A stretch of 64,000 nucleotides of DNA from CAG-877 sp045125935. Lineage in GTDB: Bacteria; Bacillota_I; Bacilli_A; RF39; UBA660. Each line of letters begins with the position of its first letter. The first letter of the stretch is position 1. Made by a program: the position numbers and the translations under genes. The DNA is taken from the NCBI GenBank assembly GCA_045125935.1, contig JBGVNW010000056.1, positions 1 through 64,000 of the forward strand, written 5' to 3'. This document shows positions 8,563 through 18,172 of the stretch, one piece after another. The notes under the pieces are model-generated. The model saw only the letters and a program-made list of their open reading frames with translations. It made no database searches and was not told the DNA's origin.

Positions 8563-9273
8563 CTAGTAAATATATCTTAATAATATAGATGTCATTTTTA
8601 TATATCCTTTGTTTGAAGGATGTAGACCATCATTTGTATAATTCTTATCAAAGTTTCCATTTTCATCAATGAACTCATCGTACGTATTTATATATGTCAC
8701 TTCATTAGCTTCACAATATTTTTTCATTGCTGCATTTACTTCTAATATTTCATCATTATATCTTTCTTCAGCAGCATGATATTTTAATTCTCTGTTTACT
8801 GGCAAAATTGATTGCAAATAAATTTCAGTATTTGGTCTATTCTTTTTTATTTCTGTAATTATTTTCTTTATATTTTTAATGACATCTTCTTCAGAATCAT
8901 CTTCATATTTTAAATCATTAGTACCTATTAATATAAAGACTTTGGTTGGATTATATTGATATACCATTTTATCCATTCTACTTAAAATATCAGTAGTTTC
9001 ATAGCCTGCAATGCCACTATTAACAATAGGTATATCTGATGCATACATTTCCTCAAACGGATACCAGTCTGTAATAGAATCTCCTAGAAAAACAATATTT
9101 TCATATTTTAAATCTTTTTCTTGCTCTTGAACAATAATAGATGTATCTTCTATTTTACAAGTATCTTTTATTAAAAGAAGAAGGATAATTGATACTAATA
9201 ACAAAACATTAATTACTATTAGTATAGGTACTTGATAATTATTCTTTCTTTTTGTCTTTTTATTCTTTTTCAT
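8563..9273 (-). CDS. Membrane-anchored SGNH/GDSL hydrolase
   Basis: This 236-residue protein has a basic N-terminus, one membrane helix (about residues 15-38) and an extracellular SGNH hydrolase domain. Block I is FLGDSITDW with the catalytic Ser, block II has the Gly of NSGIAGYET, block III is IGTNDLKY with the catalytic Asn, and block V is DGLHPSNKGY with the Asp-His pair. Such enzymes remove or transfer O-acyl groups on glycans and lipids. It lies 25 bases behind an acyltransferase-3 gene, so the pair probably performs what fused OatA/OafA-type proteins do in one chain: import of an acetyl group and transfer to, or removal from, the exported glycan. Confidence 0.87.
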   Translation of the reverse strand: MKKNKKTKRKNNYQVPILIVINVLLLVSIILLLLIKDTCKIEDTSIIVQEQEKDLKYENIVFLGDSITDWYPFEEMYASDIPIVNSGIAGYETTDILSRMDKMVYQYNPTKVFILIGTNDLKYEDDSEEDVIKNIKKIITEIKKNRPNTEIYLQSILPVNRELKYHAAEERYNDEILEVNAAMKKYCEANEVTYINTYDEFIDENGNFDKNYTNDGLHPSNKGYIKMTSILLRYIY

Positions 9274-9298
9274 TTTTTCACTTCCATTATGGATTATA

Positions 9299-10435
9299 CT
9301 AGTTATATATTTTATTTACAATATTTATAGTTGATTTATTTTCTTGTTTACTTAATTTTTTCTTGGTAAATATTTTTTTAATTATTTCTATTGCTTTAGT
9401 TCTAATAAATTCTATTATAAGACAAGAAGTCATTACAATTATTGTAGAAATTACCATTCTAATTAAAACACTACTTCCATGCATACTTCCTGTATTTATA
9501 CCAAGAAATTTATACATGTGCTTAATTACAAAGGGATTTTCATGAATTATGTATACTGCAAAAATTAGTGATGCTATTTTATTTATTATTTTACTTTTAA
9601 AATCTAATGTTTCAAAGAATAGAAAATAGCAAACACTTTGAAATATTAAAATTGGATTTTGATAATAATATAAATTCTTAGTTATTAAATTAGTAAAATA
9701 ATTTATAGTATTACTGTCTGTTACAGTCTTTAGCTGCATACTAAATTCATACAATAAGAAATTAAATGTTCCTAAGAATAGAAATAAAGATAAAAATATA
9801 AATTTCTTTTTATTATTACTATAGTTTTTGAAATGAATATTTTCTTTGATTGGATATTTTTTTAAATATGCTCCAACTATATATAGATATAAGAAATGAA
9901 TTAAATCAAATCCTGTATTATAAAATGTTGATTGAAATGTTATAGTTGGAATAATTGTAAATACTAGGAATAAAACCATTATTAATTTACGATGTTCTTT
10001 TTGAGATAACTTTTCAATTAATATATTCATATATGGACTTAGTATATACATTGATATATAGACGATAAAAAACCAATTGTTTTGATACTCAATTGGAGAT
10101 AGTATTTTGATTGTTTCTAATATAGAAAACTCATGTAAATTTGTAAGATGCATTATTAATGCTATAACAACTTTATAAAACCATGCCATTCCCGCTAAAC
10201 TGAGTATTTTTTTAAATGAAAATTTTTTATCATGCTGAAAGTATCCAGATACTAATATATAAGAGTTTACATGTACAATAATTATCATACATATAAATTC
10301 TAATAATATTTTAGTTAGTCCTCCTGTATTATTAATTAAATTTCCACCTGTTGAGATTATCATGTGAAACAGTACAATAAAAAACATTGAGACAATTCTC
10401 ATTAATTCGAAATTTGAATTTCTTTCTTTTTTCAT
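9299..10435 (-). CDS. Acyltransferase-3 family membrane O-acyltransferase
   Basis: This 378-residue polytopic protein has about ten membrane helices. Its start, ERNSNFELMRIVSMFFIVLFHM, with the conserved Arg and the His at the end of helix 1, is diagnostic of the acyltransferase-3 family. Members move acyl groups, usually acetyl from acetyl-CoA, across the membrane onto extracytoplasmic sugars. No SGNH domain is fused; one is encoded by the next gene. GGGGATTAGG provides the ribosome site before ATG 10435. It lies between glycan-assembly and export genes, which supports O-acetylation of the polysaccharide. The acceptor is not known. Confidence 0.85.
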   Translation of the reverse strand: MKKERNSNFELMRIVSMFFIVLFHMIISTGGNLINNTGGLTKILLEFICMIIIVHVNSYILVSGYFQHDKKFSFKKILSLAGMAWFYKVVIALIMHLTNLHEFSILETIKILSPIEYQNNWFFIVYISMYILSPYMNILIEKLSQKEHRKLIMVLFLVFTIIPTITFQSTFYNTGFDLIHFLYLYIVGAYLKKYPIKENIHFKNYSNNKKKFIFLSLFLFLGTFNFLLYEFSMQLKTVTDSNTINYFTNLITKNLYYYQNPILIFQSVCYFLFFETLDFKSKIINKIASLIFAVYIIHENPFVIKHMYKFLGINTGSMHGSSVLIRMVISTIIVMTSCLIIEFIRTKAIEIIKKIFTKKKLSKQENKSTINIVNKIYN

Positions 10436-10519
10436 AACCTAATCCCCTATCCTTAGTGTTTTGTCTTTCTATTTTTACACTATAATTCATTTTAACACTT
10501 TTTGTTGGTTTTTGTCTAG

Positions 10520-10559
10520 GATAAGAAAAAGTGAACTTGCTTTATACAAATTCACTTTT
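10520..10559 (-). terminator. Terminator inside the polysaccharide locus
   Basis: AAAAGTGAA and TTCACTTTT form a 9-bp stem over a 15-base loop that contains the stop codon of the GT-C gene. On the minus strand TTTTTCTT follows. It separates the assembly genes from the acyltransferase pair. Confidence 0.65.
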
Positions 10560-12083
10560 AGTGTTATTCCTTTTAAATTTATTGTTTAGAACTTTCTTTA
10601 ACTTTTTACTATTAGTAATACACTCTATAAATTGACTTATTCCTAATGTTGCTAGTGGGATGATAATTATTACATATGGAAGTGTATATCTTGACTTCAT
10701 TTCCCATAGAATATGAAATAAAAATCCGCCAATAAATATTGTTGATAATAATATAGAATTTAAATTAATGTTTTTTCTATTTAATAGAGCATAAATAAAT
10801 GTAAAACTATAAATTAGTAATAGTAAACATTTCATTCCTAATTGAATTACTTGGAACTTATTACCAGTTGGTATCTCATCCCAGTATACAGTTTCTGTTC
10901 CTGATATCAAGTTGTACCAAACACTTTGAAAATAAGGATCTTCCCAGCCTGAAATAATTTTTTCTTTATAAAAGTTTAGACAATAAACTGGATTATCTAT
11001 AAATTCTTTAATTCTATTTTTAATTAGTGTTGGATAGACTTTTCTAGATTTTGTAGCATCTTCCCAAGCCGGTAAAACCGCTACTCCATACCATCCTGGA
11101 CCTCTAGTACTTTCTGACATTCCAATATAAATATAACCACTTGTTGGTATTGATTCTGTTGCGGTAAGATTTAACTTTGCTGAGACAGTATTTTTTAATA
11201 TAATGTATGGTCCTAGAACTAATATAATATATATGATTATTAAACCAATCTTTTTAATTAGATTTTTATGATTATTAATAATATTTAAAATTAAATATAT
11301 TATTACGGCAATAAAAGATACTAAGTAATTTGTTTTCATAATACAGGCTACATCCATTAAAATAGCTGAGACTATTATATTTTTAGTTTTATTATTCTCT
11401 TTATAATTCATTATGAAATAAATTGACCAAACTATTAATGATAGTCCTATGTAGTCACTATAGACATATGTTGTTAGTAAAGTTAGTGGAACAAATGTTA
11501 AAATTAGAGATAGATAAATTAAATCGTTAAAATGGTTATTTTTATCAAGCTTTTTAGTTATTTTGTAAAGACCTAGTATAGTTAAAACATTAGCTAAAAT
11601 ATTTAAATACTGAATTATTCGATAATTGGTACTATTAAATATTTTATAAATAATTGAAAATATTACTGCCATTCCAATTTGTTGTGGACATTTTTCTAGA
11701 TAAGAATTAGATTTTAATACTTTTGTATTATTTTCAACAATAGCAACAGCAACTTTTTGTACTGATGCTGCATCATCTATTGGGGATACGTTTGCTTGAT
11801 TAATCCAGTAGATGTTCATCATTATATATAATATTAAAAGTATTGGTAATATTAGTTTTTTATTTATTTTTGTATTTTTTATTTTTTTACAAAATACTAT
11901 GTATATAAGACAAAGTATTATCATTAGTATAAGACTTATAAATGATACCTTAGTTATATTCGCCACTTCTTCATATCCAGTAATATTAGTTGTGTATATT
12001 AGTCCCAAAATAATTAATAAAAATAATATAATCATAATCAGGTAAAGGACAAAGCTTTTGCAAAAATCTTCTAGTTTTTTCAT
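10542..12083 (-). CDS. Polytopic GT-C-like glycosyltransferase (GT39-like)
   Basis: The 513-residue protein has about twelve hydrophobic helices. A first extracellular loop carries SPIDDAASVQKVA, resembling the acidic loop-1 motif of GT-C enzymes such as GT39. A larger extracellular loop follows helix 8 or so (STRGPGWYGVAVLPAW...). GT-C enzymes use undecaprenyl-phosphate sugars outside the membrane, which fits two DPM1/ArnC-type synthases in the same locus. I start it at ATG 12083, where GGAAGT lies seven bases upstream, instead of an ATG at 12098 without a site. It is the last of four genes behind the promoter near 16314. Family assignment is by loop motif and topology only. Confidence 0.65.
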   Translation of the reverse strand: MKKLEDFCKSFVLYLIMIILFLLIILGLIYTTNITGYEEVANITKVSFISLILMIILCLIYIVFCKKIKNTKINKKLILPILLILYIMMNIYWINQANVSPIDDAASVQKVAVAIVENNTKVLKSNSYLEKCPQQIGMAVIFSIIYKIFNSTNYRIIQYLNILANVLTILGLYKITKKLDKNNHFNDLIYLSLILTFVPLTLLTTYVYSDYIGLSLIVWSIYFIMNYKENNKTKNIIVSAILMDVACIMKTNYLVSFIAVIIYLILNIINNHKNLIKKIGLIIIYIILVLGPYIILKNTVSAKLNLTATESIPTSGYIYIGMSESTRGPGWYGVAVLPAWEDATKSRKVYPTLIKNRIKEFIDNPVYCLNFYKEKIISGWEDPYFQSVWYNLISGTETVYWDEIPTGNKFQVIQLGMKCLLLLIYSFTFIYALLNRKNINLNSILLSTIFIGGFLFHILWEMKSRYTLPYVIIIIPLATLGISQFIECITNSKKLKKVLNNKFKRNNTKSEFV

Positions 12084-12119
12084 ATTATACACTTCCATTT
12101 TATACTATTTCTAATTTTA

Positions 12120-13958
12120 TTACTCGTATTTAAACATATAACCTTCGTTTTCTAATTCTTCTTCTACTAATCTATATTTATCTATGCCTAAGTCCTCTAG
12201 ATTATATTGGACTCCTTGAAGGCCGTGATGGTTAAGCTTAATTTTTACTTTACCATTTTCATTATAAGTGTTTTTTAAGTTTTCAATTCTTATTTTTATG
12301 TATTCATTTGTACTTTTTGTATGTGAATATTGAGTTGAAAGAATTAATAATGAGTTAAAGCCAAAGATTGCGATAACTATGGCACTTATAACACTTATTA
12401 CTCTATTCTTTTTATAGTCTTTTTTTAACATATAAATCAAAGAATATATTGGTAATAAGTAAACGTATGGAATATATCTTGCCCAATAACTTCCATCTAG
12501 GGCTAAGGCTAAGACTATTGTTGTTAAAATTATTATTCCATATACTATTATTTTTTCATATTCTTTATTTTTCTTTAACTTAATTCCAATTATTATTAAT
12601 GAGATAACTGCGAAAATAAATATTCCACTGAATAATGGACCAAAACCACCCATTCTTATATCGGGAATGTTGTAGTTACTTATTTCTTCTCTTGTGAATG
12701 TTAGTGGTATTTTTAGGTCTGGATCATTTTGAACTTCAGCATAACTTGGAGAAACGTTTTCGCCTTTAGCAAAAATACTTGTTAAGAATATTCTTAAAGA
12801 ACTATAATCTTGCATTGATTCTGGCATTTCCATTAAAACCATATTATCTACATGACCTTTTCCATATAGTGGATAGAGTGGATTTCCATACTTTACTAGA
12901 TTTTTAGTATATGTGGAACCTCCTACTATAACTACTGATATAAGAACTACAACTACGTAGTATATTGTTTCTTTGATTAACTTTTCTTTAAAATTATTTT
13001 TATCTTTTATAAATGTCTTAATAAGTCTATATAGATATAGGACAATACTAAAAATCGCTGCGAAAGCTAATCCAGTGAACTTGGAATTTACACACCAAAT
13101 TATTGCCATTGCTAGAATAAGGGCATTTTCTTTCTTGTCATTATCTTCATACAAAGAAAAGATTATGCTGATAATTATTATTATAAATAATGAAATGGCA
13201 AGAACTCCATCTAAATATAAATTGACAATTTGTGTTAAAGAGATAGGATTAAATGCTAGAGTACATGCTAGTAAAAAGCTTTTTATAGATGACAATTTCA
13301 TTTGTCTAAATAAATAACATAGTATGAATAAACCTATGTATATCCATAATAGATTAAAAACTTTTCCGGTTTCAATATTTCCAGTAAAAGCATATACTAC
13401 TGCTGCAAATTGTTCCGTACCATTAGCATAATGATTAACCCATTTTATATTTACATTATCTTCTAATATATCAAAAGGATTTCCCTCTTCAATATTAAAG
13501 TCAGCTACATCTTCATATACAGGATTCCATCCATTTTTTAAAGCACCTACCGCTAATTTGTGATAAGTATTTCCATCAGCTGTTGAATCATAGATTTTTC
13601 CTATTATAAATATGGAAGTTGTTAATACTACTAAACCTATAATAACTGCGTTGAATGCTCTTTTTAAAGATTTCTTTTCCATTATCAAAAATAGTATTAT
13701 TGAAATAATTGTTATAATTGGTAAATGAAACTTAGTAACTTCGATATTAATAAAAAATAGTAATGAAGTTATAATTAATGTTAGTGTCATTAAAATTAGT
13801 AAGAATTTAGCTGATGATATGCCTATATTTAATAGATTTTCAAATATATCTTGAAATCTATTTGTATTATTTGATTTTGTAGAAACAATCTTTTCTTTAT
13901 TTTCTTTTGTGTTTATATTATTTAGTTTCACAGTCTTTTTTCTTGTTTTTCTAGTCAT
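12120..13958 (-). CDS. Polytopic GT-C-like glycosyltransferase with basic N-terminus
   Basis: This 612-residue protein begins with ~45 Lys/Asn-rich cytoplasmic residues, followed by about twelve membrane helices. The extracellular loop after helix 3 contains YDSTADGNTYHKLAVGALKNGW, resembling the acidic first loop of GT39-type mannosyltransferases. The ~90-residue C-terminal part is extracellular or cytoplasmic and polar. ATG 13958 has AGGTGA five bases upstream; the GTG at 13967 directly after the previous stop is less likely. Its place next to an undecaprenyl-phosphate sugar synthase gene suggests it decorates the glycan outside the membrane. The sugar and acceptor are unknown. Confidence 0.65.
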   Translation of the reverse strand: MTRKTRKKTVKLNNINTKENKEKIVSTKSNNTNRFQDIFENLLNIGISSAKFLLILMTLTLIITSLLFFINIEVTKFHLPIITIISIILFLIMEKKSLKRAFNAVIIGLVVLTTSIFIIGKIYDSTADGNTYHKLAVGALKNGWNPVYEDVADFNIEEGNPFDILEDNVNIKWVNHYANGTEQFAAVVYAFTGNIETGKVFNLLWIYIGLFILCYLFRQMKLSSIKSFLLACTLAFNPISLTQIVNLYLDGVLAISLFIIIIISIIFSLYEDNDKKENALILAMAIIWCVNSKFTGLAFAAIFSIVLYLYRLIKTFIKDKNNFKEKLIKETIYYVVVVLISVVIVGGSTYTKNLVKYGNPLYPLYGKGHVDNMVLMEMPESMQDYSSLRIFLTSIFAKGENVSPSYAEVQNDPDLKIPLTFTREEISNYNIPDIRMGGFGPLFSGIFIFAVISLIIIGIKLKKNKEYEKIIVYGIIILTTIVLALALDGSYWARYIPYVYLLPIYSLIYMLKKDYKKNRVISVISAIVIAIFGFNSLLILSTQYSHTKSTNEYIKIRIENLKNTYNENGKVKIKLNHHGLQGVQYNLEDLGIDKYRLVEEELENEGYMFKYE

Positions 13959-13967
13959 AGCTATCAC

Positions 13968-15290
13968 CTATTGATCTACTTTTCGTTTTACTGAGTCTAA
14001 TTCATAATATAATTCAATCGCATCATTTGGCCAGTCGTGTGCTTCTAAATTTATATCTGCTAAGCCGTATACTGGTGATTTTTTATTTAATGAATAATAC
14101 TCGTAGAACTCAAAGTCTTTCTTACCTTCTTTTTTTCCTTCATTTATTTGTTCTATTCTATAATCCCAAGTTGTCTTTAATTCATAAATATCTTTAACTA
14201 AAATTAAATAATCCCCAATATAGAAAAAGCTTAAAATTAATACTAAATCAATTAGTATGTATTTATAAATTTTATGAAAACTCTCAATGTTATACAAAGG
14301 TGTCATAATTGCTATTAAAATGAATACAACAACACCAAACCAGGAACGTTCAGGAAATGTTGGTGATAAAGCCATGGCATATACGGTTAAGAAAGCTCCT
14401 ATTAAGTAGATGTATACTCTTTTATCAATCTTTTTCTTTTTGTAAATGTATATTGTTATTAATATGATTGTTGCAACTACTAGTATTGGAACATATTGTA
14501 TAATACCTGTTGTACAATTAATCGTTCTTTTAATTAATTTTATTATGATTGATGACTCATCAACAAACTTCTCACTTCTAATATAGTTTCCTGGAGCTGC
14601 AATCATAACTATAAAGCCAATAATTGTACCAACTAAGCCACTTATTTTATATTTGGGTATTTTTTCTTTTCCTTTATTTACTATTATTGATAACAATGTA
14701 ATTATGATTAGTCCAAATGATGTGTTTTCATTTGTCCAACCAGAGATTATACCTAGTAAAAACATAGCGATAACTAGCCATATTTTGTCCTTTTTGTTTT
14801 CTTTATTTCTATAAAATAAAAGAAATAGTAAGATGATGACTGTTGTCCATAAGTAATTACAAGAGCCAATTAGCCAAATACAGTCTTGTCCGAATACTGG
14901 TGTTAAAAAATAGATACAAAAATGTATAAGTATTAGGAATAGTGGCTTGTCTTCATTTGTTGTTTTCGAATGTTTGTATATTAAGTAAACTAATAAAGTG
15001 TATATTGCGGAATTTGATATATTAAAAATTATTTTAGGGTACATTAAGAAGAAGTTTGCAAGAGCATGAGCAATACTTCTTCCTCCCCATTCCATATAAT
15101 GTTCTGCTTGTCTTAATATAATATCAAGAATACTACTTATTCTTTTATTATCAACACCAAAGGAATATGAATAATCATCAGCAATCAATGGTGTTAAGCA
15201 GTTAAGTATAAGCATCATTATAAAAATTGAAAATAGTATTATGTATTTTTGTTGTTTTTTTGTTAATTTTATATTTTTTATTTTTTTCAT
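13968..15290 (-). CDS. DUF6056-like polytopic membrane protein, probable glycan-modifying GT-C
   Basis: The 440-residue protein has about eleven helices and the motif NCLTPLIADDYSYSF right after the first helix, a hallmark I associate with the DUF6056/GtrII-like group. The AADD-like acidic pair sits where GT-C enzymes bind the lipid-linked donor. A second feature is WLIGSCNYLWTT in a later loop. I start it at ATG 15290, with GAGG six bases upstream; a longer in-frame ATG at 15341 overlaps the GT2 gene and has no site. It directly follows a GtrB-type GT2, mirroring GtrB/GtrII serotype-conversion pairs, in which GtrB makes undecaprenyl-phosphate-sugar and GtrII transfers it. Confidence 0.72.
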   Translation of the reverse strand: MKKIKNIKLTKKQQKYIILFSIFIMMLILNCLTPLIADDYSYSFGVDNKRISSILDIILRQAEHYMEWGGRSIAHALANFFLMYPKIIFNISNSAIYTLLVYLIYKHSKTTNEDKPLFLILIHFCIYFLTPVFGQDCIWLIGSCNYLWTTVIILLFLLFYRNKENKKDKIWLVIAMFLLGIISGWTNENTSFGLIIITLLSIIVNKGKEKIPKYKISGLVGTIIGFIVMIAAPGNYIRSEKFVDESSIIIKLIKRTINCTTGIIQYVPILVVATIILITIYIYKKKKIDKRVYIYLIGAFLTVYAMALSPTFPERSWFGVVVFILIAIMTPLYNIESFHKIYKYILIDLVLILSFFYIGDYLILVKDIYELKTTWDYRIEQINEGKKEGKKDFEFYEYYSLNKKSPVYGLADINLEAHDWPNDAIELYYELDSVKRKVDQ

Positions 15291-15309
15291 AATTAGCCTC
15301 TTTTTGTTA

Positions 15310-16266
15310 TTAGATTGAATCTTTTTCAGTTTCTTTGGCAATGTAGATTGGTCTTTTCTTAACTTCTAAATAAGTTTTTGATAGATACATACCGATAATA
15401 CCTAGGAAGAATAATTGAATTCCGCCCATAAAAATTATAAGACATGCAAGAGATGGCCAACCACTTACTGGATCTCCAAAAGCAACTGTTTTAACAATAA
15501 TTACGATTATTGCAATAAATGATATTAAGCAAAATATTATACCAACAAAAGCTGAAAGTACTAGTGGCATAGTTGAGAAAGCTAAGATACCTTCTAAAGC
15601 ATATTTAAATAATTTTATAAAATTGAATTTTGATTTACCAGCAACACGATCTGGAGCTTTATAATCAATCCATTTTGTGTCAAAGCCTACAAAACTGAAT
15701 ATTCCTTTTGTATACCGATTATATTCTCCCATATCAACAATAGCATCTACCATTTTTCTTTTCATCAAACGGAAATCTCTCGCACCTGGAACTTGTGGTG
15801 TTGAAGAGATGGCACCAATTAGCTTATACCAACACTTTGTAAAGAATTTTCTTAGGATTGTATAATCATCATGACTACTTGTATATAAAGCTACACAGTC
15901 ATATCCTTCTTCTTTAATACTTTTATACATTTCTTTAACCATAACTGGTGGATCTTGCATATCAGCATCCATTATCGCAACATAATCACCTGTTGCGTTA
16001 GAAAGTCCAGCATACATCCCTGCTTCCTTACCAAAATTTCTTGAGAAAGATATATAACGAACTCTATTATCCTTTTTTGATAAATCTCTTAAAATACTTA
16101 ATGTTTTATCTTTACTACCATCATTTATAAATAATAATTCAAAGTCAACATTTTTCATTTCTTTAGATACACGATTTATTTCTTTATAAAATATTGGTAA
16201 TGATTCTTCCTCATTATAACAAGGAACTACTATTGATATTTTTTCTTTTTCTTCTTTATTTTTCAT
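15310..16266 (-). CDS. GtrB/DPM1-type GT2, undecaprenyl-phosphate sugar synthase
   Basis: This 318-residue protein has a GT2 domain (ISIVVPCYNEEESLP, FINDGSKDKT, MDADMQDPP) and two C-terminal membrane helices, the architecture of GtrB, which transfers a sugar from a nucleotide donor to undecaprenyl phosphate. RDFRLMKR and the GKSKF element before the helices are typical. AAGGAG lies five bases before ATG 16266. It opens a four-gene operon with three GT-C-like proteins, the likely users of its product. Its promoter is an extended -10 with a palindrome at the transcription start. Confidence 0.88.
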   Translation of the reverse strand: MKNKEEKEKISIVVPCYNEEESLPIFYKEINRVSKEMKNVDFELLFINDGSKDKTLSILRDLSKKDNRVRYISFSRNFGKEAGMYAGLSNATGDYVAIMDADMQDPPVMVKEMYKSIKEEGYDCVALYTSSHDDYTILRKFFTKCWYKLIGAISSTPQVPGARDFRLMKRKMVDAIVDMGEYNRYTKGIFSFVGFDTKWIDYKAPDRVAGKSKFNFIKLFKYALEGILAFSTMPLVLSAFVGIIFCLISFIAIIVIIVKTVAFGDPVSGWPSLACLIIFMGGIQLFFLGIIGMYLSKTYLEVKKRPIYIAKETEKDSI

Positions 16267-16281
16267 AACTTCTCCTTAAAT

Positions 16282-16322
16282 CCACTTTTACTTAATTTTA
16301 TATTAAAAGTGGTATTATAACA
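16282..16322 (-). promoter_or_regulatory. Extended -10 promoter with palindrome at the transcription start
   Basis: TGTTATAAT (16322-16314 on the minus strand) drives the GtrB-like gene. Just downstream, CCACTTTTA (16282-16290) and TAAAAGTGG (16304-16312) form a perfect 9-bp inverted repeat over the predicted start site. No T-run follows, so it looks like an operator or a 5' leader hairpin, not a terminator. Confidence 0.6.
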
Positions 16323-16353
16323 ATTATTAATAATTTAATCCCTTATATTCTTT

Positions 16354-18165
16354 TTATATTTTAAAGCTTTTAATTATATTTTCATACAGATCAGGATATT
16401 TTTCTGATTCTTCAGTCAAAGCATCTATGTATAGTTCTTTTTCTTTTTCAGTTACAGTGTTGACTCTTTTATAGATTAATATTTTATAACCATTTTCCAT
16501 ATCAAATTCTTTTTCTATTTTGAATTTTTCTTCTTCTACTAATTGTATAAATACTTTGTAATATTTTTCTTCTACTGATGTTGGTTCAAATGGTTCTGTT
16601 ATAATTATATACTTTGCTGTAAATAATTCTAGTGGAAACTTATGTACACCAATTATGGCTGATCCATATGGAAGATAATTTGATATTGTTTTATCTGGTA
16701 AATAATAATTTCTAAGCTTATCAGGATTATATTTATTATTATGAGTAATCATATATGCAGTGTTATCTTTTGATAGGTTTTCTTTTAACCAATCAGCAAC
16801 GTCTCCTAATTGTTCATAGTCTTCTTGATATGATACTGTTAATGAGACATTAGTAAATAGATTATCTGTTGTATTATTGCATATTCCATATAAAAAATTA
16901 ATAATTAAACAAGCTGATATAACTAAGCAAATTCTATTTTTAGTAATATCTTTAATTTTTAAAACAAGAATTAAAAATAAAATTACCCAGTAAATATAAA
17001 TTGGTAATAATATTAAACTATGATGAAGTCCCATACTTTGAATTCTTGTGAATAAATAAACCATTAATGTATATTGTATAAGACTTAAAATCGTTGGAAG
17101 ACGATATTTTTTTAAGCCATAGATTATTCCTAATAAGCACATAAATAATACTAAGTATCCTAAATAAAATATTTGATTTTTTATATCGAATATAAAGCCG
17201 TCTCCAGCATAAAAATCCGAATAATTTCCAACATTACTAAATAAGACATTTTTTATAAATGGATATAATGTAATAAGGAAAAATATTATTACAACTGAAC
17301 CATATATTAAGATATTTTTTATTATTTTACCAAGAGCATCTTTTCTATTAGTAATTAATATTTTTATTACATAACAGAAGTAATAAGATAGTACCCAGTA
17401 TAAATACCATCTTCTAGAAATGATTAACATAAATGTTATTAATAATATTAAAGTTAATCTTTCTACTTCTAGTTCTTTAAATTCATAATTTATAGTTAAT
17501 GCGATAATTAAAAAGATAAATGCTAAACCAAAAAAGTCAGGTTGTCCATAGATAGCTGTTGCATGTAAAATAGGAAACAAAATAAATATTAAAAGAGACA
17601 TATTAAAAATTGTTGACTCATTTTGAATCTTTATTTTCTCTATTACTTTTTGAACTAATATTGCTAGGGCAATAATAATGTATGGAAAATAAACAACAAT
17701 GCAACTTAATAAATATTTATTTACGGTATGATTTGTAAAATGAAAAGCCATCTCAGGAAAAAAAGATAAAAAGTTACCGTATTCTCCAGACCAAGTTGAA
17801 CCAATAAAATATCTGATTCCTTCAAATAATCCGACACTAAACTTTTCTTGAGTTGCTATTTGGATATTGTAGTAGCAACTATAATCCCAATAATAAATAA
17901 AATTACGATTTAGAATACTAATTATATAAAATAAATATACCGTTATAATTGAAATGCCAATTACTATTTTTTGCTTTTTTGTAAATTCTATTTTTAATTT
18001 TTGAATTATCTTTTGATAAATTATTATTAAGAAGAGATTGGCCAATATACTTATTAAAAAGAATGAATATTCTGTTTTATTTAAAGCATTTAATCCTAGT
18101 ATTAGAATTAAAATTATACAAAAGACTATGTACAATAAATTTTCTTTTTTAAAAATTTGTTTCAT
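16354..18165 (-). CDS. Large polytopic membrane protein, GT-C-like
   Basis: The 603-residue protein has about eleven to thirteen membrane helices and a ~150-residue polar C-terminal region with a mixed alpha/beta pattern. The first large outer loop holds NFIYYWDYSCYYN, whose aromatic-Asp cluster resembles the donor-binding loop of GT-C glycosyltransferases. It lies seven bases behind an ArnC/DPM1-type GT2, again pairing a lipid-sugar synthase with a likely consumer. The ribosome site is weak, so translation may depend on the preceding gene. I cannot exclude an oligosaccharide polymerase role; the assignment rests on topology and context. Confidence 0.6.
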   Translation of the reverse strand: MKQIFKKENLLYIVFCIILILILGLNALNKTEYSFFLISILANLFLIIIYQKIIQKLKIEFTKKQKIVIGISIITVYLFYIISILNRNFIYYWDYSCYYNIQIATQEKFSVGLFEGIRYFIGSTWSGEYGNFLSFFPEMAFHFTNHTVNKYLLSCIVVYFPYIIIALAILVQKVIEKIKIQNESTIFNMSLLIFILFPILHATAIYGQPDFFGLAFIFLIIALTINYEFKELEVERLTLILLITFMLIISRRWYLYWVLSYYFCYVIKILITNRKDALGKIIKNILIYGSVVIIFFLITLYPFIKNVLFSNVGNYSDFYAGDGFIFDIKNQIFYLGYLVLFMCLLGIIYGLKKYRLPTILSLIQYTLMVYLFTRIQSMGLHHSLILLPIYIYWVILFLILVLKIKDITKNRICLVISACLIINFLYGICNNTTDNLFTNVSLTVSYQEDYEQLGDVADWLKENLSKDNTAYMITHNNKYNPDKLRNYYLPDKTISNYLPYGSAIIGVHKFPLELFTAKYIIITEPFEPTSVEEKYYKVFIQLVEEEKFKIEKEFDMENGYKILIYKRVNTVTEKEKELYIDALTEESEKYPDLYENIIKSFKI

Positions 18166-18172
18166 ATTGTCA

